A DNA stretch of 64,000 bases from Christensenella hongkongensis (GTDB lineage: Bacteria > Bacillota > Clostridia > Christensenellales > Christensenellaceae): positions 1 through 64,000 of the forward strand of contig NZ_LAYJ01000102.1 of the NCBI RefSeq assembly GCF_000981035.1, given 5' to 3'. Both the position numbers and the translations under genes were made by a program. The notes beneath the pieces were generated by a model that saw only the letters and a list, made by a program, of their open reading frames with translations, was not told the origin of the DNA and did not search any database. This document shows positions 33,710 to 42,575 of the stretch, piece by piece (the first letter of the stretch is position 1; the number at the start of each line of letters is the position of its first letter).

Positions 33710-34941
33710 TGGATTGGTTCATTGAAATCTTAAAACCACCGATACTGCCCGCCGCTGTGGTGGTGGTGGGTTTGTTATTGCTGAAAAAACCGTTTTCGGG
33801 CGTACTGTCCGGCGCCATAAAAACAATGATCGGGTTTATGCTGCTGGTATTCGGCGCACAAATTGTCATGTGGTCGGTCTCGCCGCTTACGGATATCATA
33901 TGGAATGGCTTTGGCACGCAATCGGTGCTTTTGAACAGTGAATTCATGGGAGCCGCATTGATAGCGGATTACGGATTCGAAGGATTTTGCGTCATGTTTA
34001 TCGCGATCGTGGTGAACCTCTTGCTGGCGCGGTATACAAAAGCGAACGGAATCTATCTGACAGGGCATCACCTGCTCTATAGCTCGCTGCTTATTACGGT
34101 CATCCTCGGAACGTTAACGCCGCTTCCGCCTTGGGCGGTCATTGTAACGGGCGGGGCGCTGGTGGGCGTTTACGCCTGCCTGACGGTCAAAGCGACGCAG
34201 CCACTCCTGCACAGGGTTACAGGCAGCGGCGACATTGGCTTTGCCAATTCAGGCAATACGGGGGTTTTGCTTGGAAGCCTTCTTGGAAAGCTGTTTCAAG
34301 GGAAAAAGAAGTTTGAAAAAGGCCAAAAAAGCCGGTTTGAAATGAAGGATGTCGTGGTGCTTTCCACGGTCGTTATGTTTTTTTACTATTTGCTTTTTAG
34401 CATTGCCGCAGGAAAAACGCAGGGAAACTGGGGCCTTGACTGCCTGTTATATGCGGTGGGCTTCGGCGCGGCTGTATCGGTTGTGTTTTTGGGCATGAGA
34501 ATGCTGCTTGCTGAAATCATCCAAATTATGTATGCGCTGCAGGCAAGGTTTGCGCCAAAAGCAGTGAAAGGGCTGGACGCATCGGCTGTGATTTCTTATT
34601 GCCCTGCCGCGTGGATGTGGGGCTTTCTTTTGAGCTTTGCCGCAGGGATTGCGGTAATGCTCATAGCATTGCTCGCCGGGGCCCGGTGCGTTGTGCTGCC
34701 AGGCGTGGCAAGCTGCTTTTTTACGGGCGGCTCTTCCGCCGTTTTTGCAAATGCTTATGGCGGCAAGCGGGGCGTTGTGATATCGTCCGTTGCAGTAGGG
34801 CTTGTGATCTCCCTGAGTATTATGTGGATGACGTCGTCAGTCCAGGCGCTTGATGGTTATGGAGTGGCTTTTGGAGAAACAGAGTATGGCGTGTGGGGCG
34901 GCCTTGCCGCGTGGTTTGCGCGTCTATTTGCAGGTGCATAA
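33706..34941 (+). CDS. PTS EIIC component, UlaA/SgaT (ascorbate) type
   Basis: 411 residues with about ten hydrophobic segments. LSGAIKTMIGFMLLVFGA near the N-terminus and DIGFANSGNTGVLLGSLLG match the SgaT/UlaA permease family, and FFTGGSSAVFANAYGGKRG is near the end. It is the membrane channel of the system, partnered by the overlapping EIIB gene. UlaA homologues transport ascorbate but many relatives carry other sugars or polyols, so the substrate is open. Confidence 0.88.
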   Translation: MMDWFIEILKPPILPAAVVVVGLLLLKKPFSGVLSGAIKTMIGFMLLVFGAQIVMWSVSPLTDIIWNGFGTQSVLLNSEFMGAALIADYGFEGFCVMFIAIVVNLLLARYTKANGIYLTGHHLLYSSLLITVILGTLTPLPPWAVIVTGGALVGVYACLTVKATQPLLHRVTGSGDIGFANSGNTGVLLGSLLGKLFQGKKKFEKGQKSRFEMKDVVVLSTVVMFFYYLLFSIAAGKTQGNWGLDCLLYAVGFGAAVSVVFLGMRMLLAEIIQIMYALQARFAPKAVKGLDASAVISYCPAAWMWGFLLSFAAGIAVMLIALLAGARCVVLPGVASCFFTGGSSAVFANAYGGKRGVVISSVAVGLVISLSIMWMTSSVQALDGYGVAFGETEYGVWGGLAAWFARLFAGA

Positions 34942-35034
34942 GAATTTTGGGCAGGCCAGTTATGAAACCGCCGTCTCCTGATAGCGTCAGGGCAGGGTTC
35001 CAATAAAATTCGATAGATAATGGTAGGACAAAAC

Positions 35035-35301
35035 ATGATTTGCAAAACGATGAAAATCAAAAATAACGTCGGCCTGCACGCAAGGCCCGTATCGGTGATT
35101 GCTGCCGAAGCCCAGAAATATTGTTCGGAGATCAGCCTGAAGCACGGGTGCGACGCGGTCAGCGCAAAAAGCTCGGTTAAACTCCTCTCCCTCTGCGTAG
35201 GCGCAGGCCACACGGTAGAGCTTATTTGCGACGGTCCGGACGAAAAAATCGCCATGGAACAATTAACAAAGGTATTTGAACATATCAACGAAGAAAACTA
35301 A
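35035..35301 (+). CDS. HPr-family phosphocarrier
   Basis: 88 residues from the ATG at 35035, normal HPr length; an ATG at 35020 would add five residues. The phospho-His site is NNVGLHARPVSVIA. The regulatory-Ser region is AKSSVKLLSL in place of SIMGVMSL, so HPr kinase regulation is uncertain. With the EI-like protein it gives the cluster a private phosphorelay. Such non-standard HPr copies usually serve one dedicated transport system. Confidence 0.9.
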   Translation: MICKTMKIKNNVGLHARPVSVIAAEAQKYCSEISLKHGCDAVSAKSSVKLLSLCVGAGHTVELICDGPDEKIAMEQLTKVFEHINEEN

Positions 35302-35457
35302 ATCAATTTCTGCAAAACTTCCAGGAATGAAATTATTGCAAAGTAAAAATGAAATGCTTGTGACTTTTTGAATTGATCAAAACGTATTATGCTTGTACTA
35401 ATCAAAAAAATCACATCTTTTTTTATTCATGGATTATTTAGGATAAGGGGAATCTTT

Positions 35458-36957
35458 ATGGAATACGCATTGGTCATGAAAGATATTGTCAAAACATTCC
35501 CGGGCACGATTGCAGTAAACCACGTTAATTTTGACGTCAGGAAAGGCGAGGTGCACGCACTCTGCGGCGAAAACGGGGCGGGCAAATCCACCCTGATGAA
35601 GATCATTGCAGGGGAAAACGGAGAATATGAAGGACAAATCTTTATCAGCGGAAAAGAAGTCAGGCTGACGTCGCCGCAAAAGGCAAAGGATAACGGCGTT
35701 GAGATTATTCATCAGGAATTGAGCCTGGCGCAGCCGATCTCGATTGCGGAGAACATTCTTGTGGGCAGGCTTCCCAAAAAAGGTTTTTTGCTTGACCAAA
35801 AGGAGATGATGAACCGCTCGGCGCGTTATTTAAAGAAGGTCGGGCTGGATTATGTGGATCCGGCGAGCCCGGTATCCTCCTTGAGCCAGCACGAAGCGCA
35901 GCTGGTAGAGATCGCAAAGGCGCTCTCCAACGAACCGGAGATACTGATTATGGACGAACCAACCTCGGCCCTATCGCGTGAGGAAGTAAAACGGCTTTTT
36001 GTGATCATCGACGAATTAAAGCGAAATGGCCTTGCAATCATCTATATCTCTCATTTCCTCAACGAAGTATTCACCGTTTCCGACCGCATCACAGTCATGC
36101 GGGACGGCAAATACGAGGGGACGTATCACGCGCGGGATACGAACCCCGGCGAGATTATTCACAAAATGGTAGGCCGCGACGTTGAAGATTTCTACGCAGC
36201 CAGCCGCAACAATGCCGGAGACGAAATGCTGCGCGTAGAAGGGCTCAGCAGGTACGGATTTTTCAGGGATATTACATTTTCGGTCCGGGCAAAAGAAATA
36301 GTGGGGCTGTGCGGGCTGACAGGAGCCGGACGCAGTGAAATTGTGAAATCAATCTGCGGACTGGATCCGCTCGATGAAGGAGAAATTTTTATCGAAGGCG
36401 GGAAAACAGAAATCAAAAGCTACGAGTCGTGCATTCGCCAGGGGATTGCCTATCTTCCGGAAGACCGCAAAAAGCAGGGCCTGCAGCTTGGTTTCAGTAT
36501 GGCGGATAATATCACCTCGGCAGTGGTTACGGCACAATCCAAAAGAAAATGGGTAAATAAAAAAAGATATGGCAGCGAGATCAGGGCGTTCATCGAAAAG
36601 CTCAAAATTGTACCAAACCAGCCGCAGAAGGTCGTAAAAACATTTTCCGGCGGGAACCAGCAAAAGGTACTGCTTGCCAAATGGATGGCAGTCCATCCAA
36701 AGCTCCTGATTCTTGACGAACCGACAAGGGGCGTGGACGTAGGCGCCAAGGAGATGATTCACAATGCTGTCAGGGAGTATGTAGCAAAAGGAAACGCGGC
36801 GATTGTCATTTCATCCGACATGATGGAGCTGAGTGGATTATCGGACAGGGTATTGATTATAAACCAGGGGCGGCTGACAGGCACCATGGGAAAAGACGAA
36901 TGTACGGAGGAAAGCCTGCTTATGGCTTCAAATGGCGGGGTGGCAAACGATGAGTGA
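35458..36957 (+). CDS. Sugar ABC transporter ATPase, RbsA/MglA type
   Basis: 499 residues from the ATG at 35458 after AAGGGGA. Two ATPase domains: GENGAGKST, with SSLSQHEAQ as a diverged signature and LIMDEPTSAL; then a second domain with a degenerate Walker A (GLTGAGRSE), signature FSGGNQQK and LLILDEPTRGVD. This is the standard asymmetric pair for ribose/galactose-type importers. It powers the two permeases that follow, overlapping the first by eight bases. A TTTTTG/TATGCT promoter-like pair lies about 90 bases upstream. Confidence 0.92.
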   Translation: MEYALVMKDIVKTFPGTIAVNHVNFDVRKGEVHALCGENGAGKSTLMKIIAGENGEYEGQIFISGKEVRLTSPQKAKDNGVEIIHQELSLAQPISIAENILVGRLPKKGFLLDQKEMMNRSARYLKKVGLDYVDPASPVSSLSQHEAQLVEIAKALSNEPEILIMDEPTSALSREEVKRLFVIIDELKRNGLAIIYISHFLNEVFTVSDRITVMRDGKYEGTYHARDTNPGEIIHKMVGRDVEDFYAASRNNAGDEMLRVEGLSRYGFFRDITFSVRAKEIVGLCGLTGAGRSEIVKSICGLDPLDEGEIFIEGGKTEIKSYESCIRQGIAYLPEDRKKQGLQLGFSMADNITSAVVTAQSKRKWVNKKRYGSEIRAFIEKLKIVPNQPQKVVKTFSGGNQQKVLLAKWMAVHPKLLILDEPTRGVDVGAKEMIHNAVREYVAKGNAAIVISSDMMELSGLSDRVLIINQGRLTGTMGKDECTEESLLMASNGGVANDE

Positions 36958-37924
36958 AAACAGGATCAATCGGTCGGAATTCGTAGGAAAATATGGCGCA
37001 TATATTATTGTTGTGATACTTCTTGTGGTCGGCGCGTTTGTATCAGACAAATTTTTCAGCGCAATGAACATTATGAACATACTGGAATCGGTGGCGTTCC
37101 TTGGAATACTTGCCGCGGGAATGTCCCTCGTTACATATGCCGGACAATCTGTCGATCTTTCCGGGCCTTCCGTAATAGCGGTTGCCGGATTTGTATCGAT
37201 CATGACACTTGGGGCCGGCCTTGTGGTCAGCATCATCGCAGCGCTCGCAGTTGGCGCGGCAATCGGCCTGCTGAATGGTTTTGTGATCGGAAAATTCAGG
37301 ACGAACACAGTTGTGTGGACGCTTGCAGTCACATTTGTGGCAACAGGGCTCATCCGCGTCATTTTTGGCAGCACCAACATTTATCCAAACACGCAATACG
37401 ATGTTTCAGGATTTGAAGCGATCTCGCGCACAAAACTCTTTGGTATCGTGCCGGTCAGCGTCGTGATTATGGTATCTTTGCTGATCGTATTACATATTAT
37501 TGTATCGCGCAGCAAGTATGGAGCAAAACTTAAAATGGTAGGCAGTGCGGAATCCGCCGCAAGGTTTACGGGGATCAACGTCACGCGGGTTATCTGCTCA
37601 ACGTTTATCATCAGCAGCGTTTGTGCGGCGCTTACAGGAGTCTTCATTGCGTCGCTTTCCAAGTCAGCCGCATACAGCTACGGAACAGGTTACGACTTCA
37701 AGGCGATTACTGCGATTGTATTAAGCGGCGTTTTACTGGATGGAGGCAAGGGCAGTATACTGGGCGTTTTGGGCGGCGTGCTTACGATTGGGCTGTTGAA
37801 CAATATACTGACGCTGCTCGGAGTCAATTCATTTTTACAGGACGTTGTGGTCGGCGCGGTATTTATCCTAGTGGTTTGGATCACTTCGTTCTCAGCTAAG
37901 AAGATGGAGGAAAAATATGCTTAA
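36950..37924 (+). CDS. Sugar ABC transporter permease (RbsC type), first of two
   Basis: 324 residues from the ATG at 36950, overlapping the ATPase gene. Eight to ten membrane helices are present, with the family motif QSVDLSGPSVIAVAGFV near the N-terminal third and IVLSGVLLDGGKGSILGVLGG in the C-terminal half. It forms half of the membrane channel. It overlaps the second permease by eight bases, so all genes of the system are coupled. Confidence 0.9.
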   Translation: MSENRINRSEFVGKYGAYIIVVILLVVGAFVSDKFFSAMNIMNILESVAFLGILAAGMSLVTYAGQSVDLSGPSVIAVAGFVSIMTLGAGLVVSIIAALAVGAAIGLLNGFVIGKFRTNTVVWTLAVTFVATGLIRVIFGSTNIYPNTQYDVSGFEAISRTKLFGIVPVSVVIMVSLLIVLHIIVSRSKYGAKLKMVGSAESAARFTGINVTRVICSTFIISSVCAALTGVFIASLSKSAAYSYGTGYDFKAITAIVLSGVLLDGGKGSILGVLGGVLTIGLLNNILTLLGVNSFLQDVVVGAVFILVVWITSFSAKKMEEKYA

Positions 37925-38963
37925 TACAAAATCAAATATCTGGACAAAAGTAAACCAGAACAGGATCTATGTCATATTCCTCGTCTTATTTGTGGTCATG
38001 TCAGTGATCGCGCCGAATTTTTTCAACGAATTCAATATTACAAATATTCTGGGGACTATGGTTTTAAACGCAGTGGTCGTAATCGGCTTCACGGTTGTGA
38101 TCATATGCGGGCACCTTGATTTATCCATTGTTTCGGTGATCAACCTTGCGGGCAATATCGCAATTTACGTCAGCCTGCAAACAGGAAGCTGGACGCTTTC
38201 AATCATTGCGGCAGTGGGCGCAGGCGCGCTTGTGGGCGTGATCAACGGCCTGCTGGTCACAAAAGCAAAGATCAATTCCTTTATCGCAACCCTTGGAATG
38301 ATGACGCTGGTGCAGGGCCTTGTTTATTACTCTAATAATGCGGCGACACTTTCCACTACAAATTTTGAAGCGGCGGACTTTTTGGATAACGCGGTGGTGC
38401 CGCTGTTCCCCGTGAAGGCATTGATCGCCATTGCGCTTGTAATCGTATTCCATATTATCATTGCAAAAACGCCAAAGGGAAAAGGCTTTTATATGGTGGG
38501 CGGCAATCAGGAGACGGCATGGTTTGCCGGGCTCAATACAGACCGCTACCTTACGGTTGCATTCACACTATCCGGACTGTTTGCAGCCCTTGGCGGCGCG
38601 CTGTTCTCACTGAGTATGGCTTCGGCGATGGCAAACATCGGCGAACGCGGAATCAATCCGCTTATGACGATCATCGCGGCAACCGTGCTTGGCGGGGCAA
38701 GCCTTGCCGGGGGCAGGGGAAGCATACTCAACAGTTTTTTCGGGGTTCTTACACTCACCGTATTGTTCAATGCGCTCACATGCTTCAAGGCAGGATATGA
38801 AATACAGATATTTATCAGCGGCCTGGTGCTCATGGTCGTAATCCTGATGGAGGCGGTGGACACCTATAAGAAGCAGAAGATGGAGGGGGCTCATCCGGAT
38901 TTGATGCGGGAAGCCGTACATCTGCCGGAACGTGCCGGACGGACAAAGCAAAGTAAAGTTTGA
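37917..38963 (+). CDS. Sugar ABC transporter permease (RbsC type), second of two
   Basis: 348 residues. It has the same fold as its neighbour: GHLDLSIVSVINLAGNIAI and AATVLGGASLAGGRGSILNSFFG. A hydrophilic tail of ~35 residues follows the last helix. Two different permease genes indicate a heterodimeric channel, as in rhamnose and AI-2 transporters rather than the single RbsC of ribose systems. Confidence 0.9.
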   Translation: MLNTKSNIWTKVNQNRIYVIFLVLFVVMSVIAPNFFNEFNITNILGTMVLNAVVVIGFTVVIICGHLDLSIVSVINLAGNIAIYVSLQTGSWTLSIIAAVGAGALVGVINGLLVTKAKINSFIATLGMMTLVQGLVYYSNNAATLSTTNFEAADFLDNAVVPLFPVKALIAIALVIVFHIIIAKTPKGKGFYMVGGNQETAWFAGLNTDRYLTVAFTLSGLFAALGGALFSLSMASAMANIGERGINPLMTIIAATVLGGASLAGGRGSILNSFFGVLTLTVLFNALTCFKAGYEIQIFISGLVLMVVILMEAVDTYKKQKMEGAHPDLMREAVHLPERAGRTKQSKV

Positions 38964-38998
38964 ACGTGAAGTTCACTAAAAAATATGAGGAGAAAATT

Positions 38999-40243
38999 AT
39001 GAAGAAGAGAATTTTGTTAGTAGTTGTCGCAATGCTGATGGTACTTGCGCTGTTTGCCGGCTGCGCTCAGCAGTCGCCGGCAGAATCTTCGGCAGACGCT
39101 TCCACGGCGACGGGTTCATCCGCTGCGGGGGAAAGCGCCGCTGCTGGCGGAGACGGAGGATCAAACCTCGAAAAATCGCTTGCGATCGATGTTTCCGGTT
39201 ATACCACGCCGGACGGGAATCCGTTGTTTATCGATACGATTATTCCTGAGCCGCCGACGCGTCCCGAAGATCCGGATTCCCTTCCGGAAACGGATTCAGG
39301 CCACTGGTACGACTTCGAATATCCCTTTGCAAACGTAGAGAAAGAAACAATGCCGGAGTCCCCTGCGGATGGTTGTATTGGAAAAAAGATCATTGTAATC
39401 AAAAACGGCGACCATCCTTATCATACGGCCTATAACGAAGCGGCCGTACAGGCAGGCGAAATTTATGGCATGGATGTGGAAGTGATGTCCCCCAACTGGG
39501 ATGTAAACGTGCAGACGCAGATGGTAGACCAGGCGATCAACGAACACCCGGACCTGATCATCTATCTGCCTGTTGACCAGCAAACATCCGCGCAGCACCT
39601 GCGTAAAATCTATCAGGCAGGCATTCCGGTGATTGGCTCGAACGTTATGCCCAGCCCGGAAGGAATGAAGTACCTGCTCAGCTTCAGCGCGCCGGACGAT
39701 TGGGGACAATCAAGGCTCCTTGCACAGCAAATCGCCGAGGATGCGGGCTACAAAGGCGGCTATGCGATCATCACGCACAATCCCGGAGGATCGGCTTATT
39801 ATGCGCGCGCTTACGGCGTCGTTACAGAGCTTGCAAAGATTGCGCCGGACATGAAGCTGCTTGATATCCAGACGCCGGGCATGGAGGCTGAGGAAGTTAA
39901 GCGCGTCGTATCCGACTGGATTACAAAATACGGCGACGACCTGAACGTAATTGCAACCTCAGAGACGACCGGCCAGGCAATCGGAGCGATAGAAGCCTGC
40001 GAAGCTGCGGGCCGTGACGATATCATTATCGGCGGGATCGACAACAGCGAAACAGCGCTCAATTATGTCAAAGAAGGAAAGCTTGCCTGCGCGACCAACC
40101 AGCCCCCCATGCAGGACGGCGCATTGCCCGTTCAGCTGGCAGCCAAGTGGTTTAACGGAGAAGAGCTTCCAACCGCAATCCTGATGACTCCCGGCGTAAT
40201 CACAAAAGAAAACGTTGAGAATTATCTGCCGGCACAATGGTAA
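38999..40243 (+). CDS. Sugar-binding lipoprotein (RbsB-like)
   Basis: 414 residues from the ATG at 38999 after GAGGAG; the frame is open further upstream without a site. The signal peptide ends in a lipobox (LFAGC), followed by a Ser/Ala-rich linker and an extra N-terminal region of ~75 residues with many Pro, Asp and Glu. The periplasmic-binding-protein domain starts near IIVIKNGDHPYHTAYNEAA and contains the DNS of GGIDNSETALNYVKEG. The extra N-terminal region is unusual for the family and could contact the cell wall or modify ligand access. The ligand is unknown. Confidence 0.88.
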   Translation: MKKRILLVVVAMLMVLALFAGCAQQSPAESSADASTATGSSAAGESAAAGGDGGSNLEKSLAIDVSGYTTPDGNPLFIDTIIPEPPTRPEDPDSLPETDSGHWYDFEYPFANVEKETMPESPADGCIGKKIIVIKNGDHPYHTAYNEAAVQAGEIYGMDVEVMSPNWDVNVQTQMVDQAINEHPDLIIYLPVDQQTSAQHLRKIYQAGIPVIGSNVMPSPEGMKYLLSFSAPDDWGQSRLLAQQIAEDAGYKGGYAIITHNPGGSAYYARAYGVVTELAKIAPDMKLLDIQTPGMEAEEVKRVVSDWITKYGDDLNVIATSETTGQAIGAIEACEAAGRDDIIIGGIDNSETALNYVKEGKLACATNQPPMQDGALPVQLAAKWFNGEELPTAILMTPGVITKENVENYLPAQW

Positions 40244-40263
40244 AAATTTGATAAAACCAAATC

Positions 40264-40291
40264 AAAAGGCCCGGACTAGTCCGGGCCTTTT
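40264..40291 (+). terminator. Terminator of the sugar ABC operon
   Basis: A perfect 28-base palindrome, AAAAGGCCCGGA followed by its complement, ends in TTTT. Confidence 0.9.
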
Positions 40292-40391
40292 GATATTCCG
40301 TGAAAAACGCGGTGATATTAAATTTCATCAATCCGCTTGCCTGATATAAGCGCCTGCAATGCTAATTTTAATACGCGGTTCACAGGAATGC

Positions 40392-40420
40392 TTGTTAATT
40401 TTTGGCCTGGTTGATATAAT
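40392..40420 (+). promoter_or_regulatory. Promoter of the sensor kinase gene
   Basis: TTGTTA (40392-40397), 17 bases, TATAAT (40415-40420). Confidence 0.7.
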
Positions 40421-40497
40421 ATATCGGCGGTATAGTATGGAACAGGGGATTGACGCCGATTCAAAAAAATCGCATGGAAAGATAGGGTAACGCAGGC

Positions 40498-41805
40498 ATG
40501 ACTACAGTGGGATATATCAACGTATCGCTTGAAATATGGGGAAGCCTTCTAACGCTGATCATCGCAATATGCCTGATGATCGGCAAAAAATCAAAGAGCA
40601 GGCAAAACCGCCTTTTCCTGCGGATATTAATCTGTAATATTGTTATTCTGGCAAGCGATGCGGCGGCATGGCTGAGCAAGGGAAGTCCTGATCCGGCAAA
40701 CTACTGGATGGTACGGATAGCAAATTTTCTGGTTTTTTCATTTGGCTACCTGCTTCTCACGGCCTTTACCAATTATCTCACCAATTATATCGGGCAAAAG
40801 ACAAATGTTTCGTATGCTCCGCTCAGGGCTGTACAGGTAATGTGCGTGGTTGCGGTACTATTTGTGGTTATTTCCCAGTTTAACCATATGTTTTACAGCT
40901 TTGACGGAAACAACCTGTACCACAGGGAAAGCTACTTCTGGGTTTCGCAGATTTGGGGTATTGTTGGGCTGTGCATCAATGCGGGCCTTTTGATCCGTTA
41001 TCGCAAAAGCATGGAAAGAATCGAGCTTATCGCGTTTTCTTCCTATATTATATTGCCGGTGGCGGCAATGTGTATCCAGATATTTGTTTATGGAATCGCA
41101 TTGCTCAACCTTGCGACGACAATTTCGATTTTGATCATTTTCCTGTTCATTCAGGAGGAGCAGGCGCGCAGGATCCGGCAAAGGGAGGCGGAACTTGCGG
41201 ATGCAAAGGTTTCTATTATGCTAAGCCAGATACAGCCCCATTTTTTGTGCAATTCGCTGGCTGCCATTAAGCAGTTGTGCGATATCGAGCCTGAACAGGC
41301 GAAGGAAGCGGTCGTGGAATTTTCAAATTATTTGCGGGGCAACCTCGATGCGCTCACAGCCAAAGGGTGTATTCCGTTTGAACGGGAAATGATACAGGTC
41401 AAAAGCTATCTTTCCCTGGAACAAAAACGGTTTGGAGATATTTTGAAAGTGGTTTATGATCTGCGGGCACAAAGCTTCCTGATTCCGCCTCTTACAGTGC
41501 AGCCCATTGTGGAAAACGCCGTGCGCCACGGCATTACCAAAAAGGAAGACGGCGGGACGGTAACGATTTCAACCTGTGAGACGCAGGAATCCTTTGTCAT
41601 AACTGTTTCAGATGACGGGGCAGGCTTCCGGGTGCCAGACAGGGACGATGGCGGCAGCCATCTGGGCCTTGAGAATGTGACAAAACGGGTAAAGGATATC
41701 TGTGGGGGAGAGGTTGTGGTAAACAGCCTGCGGAATCAGGGAACAACAGTTACGATTACAATCCCAAAGGGGGACGGCGAATGCGGAGCATTGCCGCGGT
41801 GCTGA
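40498..41805 (+). CDS. LytS/YesM-type sensor histidine kinase
   Basis: 435 residues. The N-terminal ~220 residues form about six to seven membrane helices with short loops. The His-kinase domain (PF06580) has the phospho-acceptor motif SQIQPHFLCNSLAAIKQL, then PLTVQPIVENAVRHGI (N box) and SDDGAGF, SHLGLENVTKRV (G boxes). The membrane part has no large sensor domain, so it probably senses a membrane or lipophilic signal. The LytTR response regulator encoded at 42576 is the likely partner, although an Rrf2 gene lies between. The LytTR target genes are not known. Confidence 0.88.
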   Translation: MTTVGYINVSLEIWGSLLTLIIAICLMIGKKSKSRQNRLFLRILICNIVILASDAAAWLSKGSPDPANYWMVRIANFLVFSFGYLLLTAFTNYLTNYIGQKTNVSYAPLRAVQVMCVVAVLFVVISQFNHMFYSFDGNNLYHRESYFWVSQIWGIVGLCINAGLLIRYRKSMERIELIAFSSYIILPVAAMCIQIFVYGIALLNLATTISILIIFLFIQEEQARRIRQREAELADAKVSIMLSQIQPHFLCNSLAAIKQLCDIEPEQAKEAVVEFSNYLRGNLDALTAKGCIPFEREMIQVKSYLSLEQKRFGDILKVVYDLRAQSFLIPPLTVQPIVENAVRHGITKKEDGGTVTISTCETQESFVITVSDDGAGFRVPDRDDGGSHLGLENVTKRVKDICGGEVVVNSLRNQGTTVTITIPKGDGECGALPRC

Positions 41806-41834
41806 TCATTATCACCAGTGTGATTGGCAGGTAA
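41781..41834 (+). CDS. Possible 17-residue hydrophobic peptide
   Basis: MRSIAAVLIIITSVIGR, starting inside the kinase's last codons in another frame, six to eight bases after GGGGGAC. One short hydrophobic helix with Arg at both ends. It is too short for family recognition and could be chance. Position at the end of a sensor kinase gene makes a translated membrane peptide worth testing. Confidence 0.3.
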   Translation: MRSIAAVLIIITSVIGR

Positions 41835-41873
41835 CGCGGGCGTTTCCCTGCAAAAACAGAAGCAATAAATACA

Positions 41874-41905
41874 AGCCCGGCAACAAAAATTGTTGCCGGG
41901 CTTTT
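41874..41905 (+). terminator. Terminator after the kinase
   Basis: AGCCCGGCAACA pairs with TGTTGCCGGGCT, loop AAAAT, then TTTTT. Confidence 0.9.
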
Positions 41906-42032
41906 TGTGTTGCCGAAAATCTGGCGCATGCGAACCAAAAATCAGAAATCACACAGAAGTCACACATACGGCGTGAGTGATCCGTTTGACTCCTTAAAAT
42001 CAAGTACAAACTACCTTATCATGAAAACTCAG

Positions 42033-42064
42033 GAATGAATATATGAGTGTGGTTATATTCATTC
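42033..42064 (+). promoter_or_regulatory. Inverted repeat upstream of the Rrf2 gene
   Basis: GAATGAATATA and TATATTCATTC, perfect 11-bp arms with a 10-base centre. It lies 74 bases before the Rrf2 start in an otherwise gene-free 330-base region. There is no T-run, so an operator is likelier than a terminator. Autoregulation by Rrf2 or binding by LytTR are the two options. Confidence 0.55.
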
Positions 42065-42137
42065 GCGCGGTCTGCATATTGTAAAGGGCCGTGTATGGGC
42101 AAACCAGGCTTATGAAAGAGGAATTGCAGGAAAAAAG

Positions 42138-42557
42138 ATGCAGTTGACAGTTACAACAGATTACGCAATCAGGATTATTATGTATCTCGCCAAAACCAAA
42201 CGGGTAACTTCGGCGGGAGAGATATCTGAAAAAGTAGGGATTGCGAAAAAGTCGCTGCTTGCGACGGCGAATAAATTAAGGAGCGCAAACCTGATCACCG
42301 GGCATATGGGGGTATCGGGAGGCTACAGCCTCCTGCAAAAACCGGAGAACATTACAATTCTGGATATTTTGAAGGTAACCGAGGGACCGTTTAAGATTAT
42401 GCGTTGCCAGGAGCATGAGCCGTTCTGTTCGTGTTTTGCGGCGCAGGAATGCCCAACCCACAGCTTTTATCGTGAGGTACAGGAAAAACTGGAAAGGCAG
42501 TTTGAGGAAACGACGATCCAGAAGCTGATTGACGGAAGTAAAAAAAGCACACAATAA
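42138..42557 (+). CDS. Rrf2-family regulator with Cys cluster
   Basis: 139 residues. The winged helix is TTDYAIRIIMYLA (start) and VSGGYSLLQKPENITILDILKVTEG (wing). Four Cys follow in MRCQEHEPFCSCFAAQECPTHS, which suits a 2Fe-2S or 4Fe-4S cluster as in IscR or NsrR. Rrf2 proteins sense iron-sulfur status, NO or redox change. It is followed by the LytTR regulator after 18 bases and probably cotranscribed with it, which joins an FeS-type sensor to a two-component system. Confidence 0.87.
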   Translation: MQLTVTTDYAIRIIMYLAKTKRVTSAGEISEKVGIAKKSLLATANKLRSANLITGHMGVSGGYSLLQKPENITILDILKVTEGPFKIMRCQEHEPFCSCFAAQECPTHSFYREVQEKLERQFEETTIQKLIDGSKKSTQ

Positions 42558-42575
42558 ACACCGAAGGAGATACTT

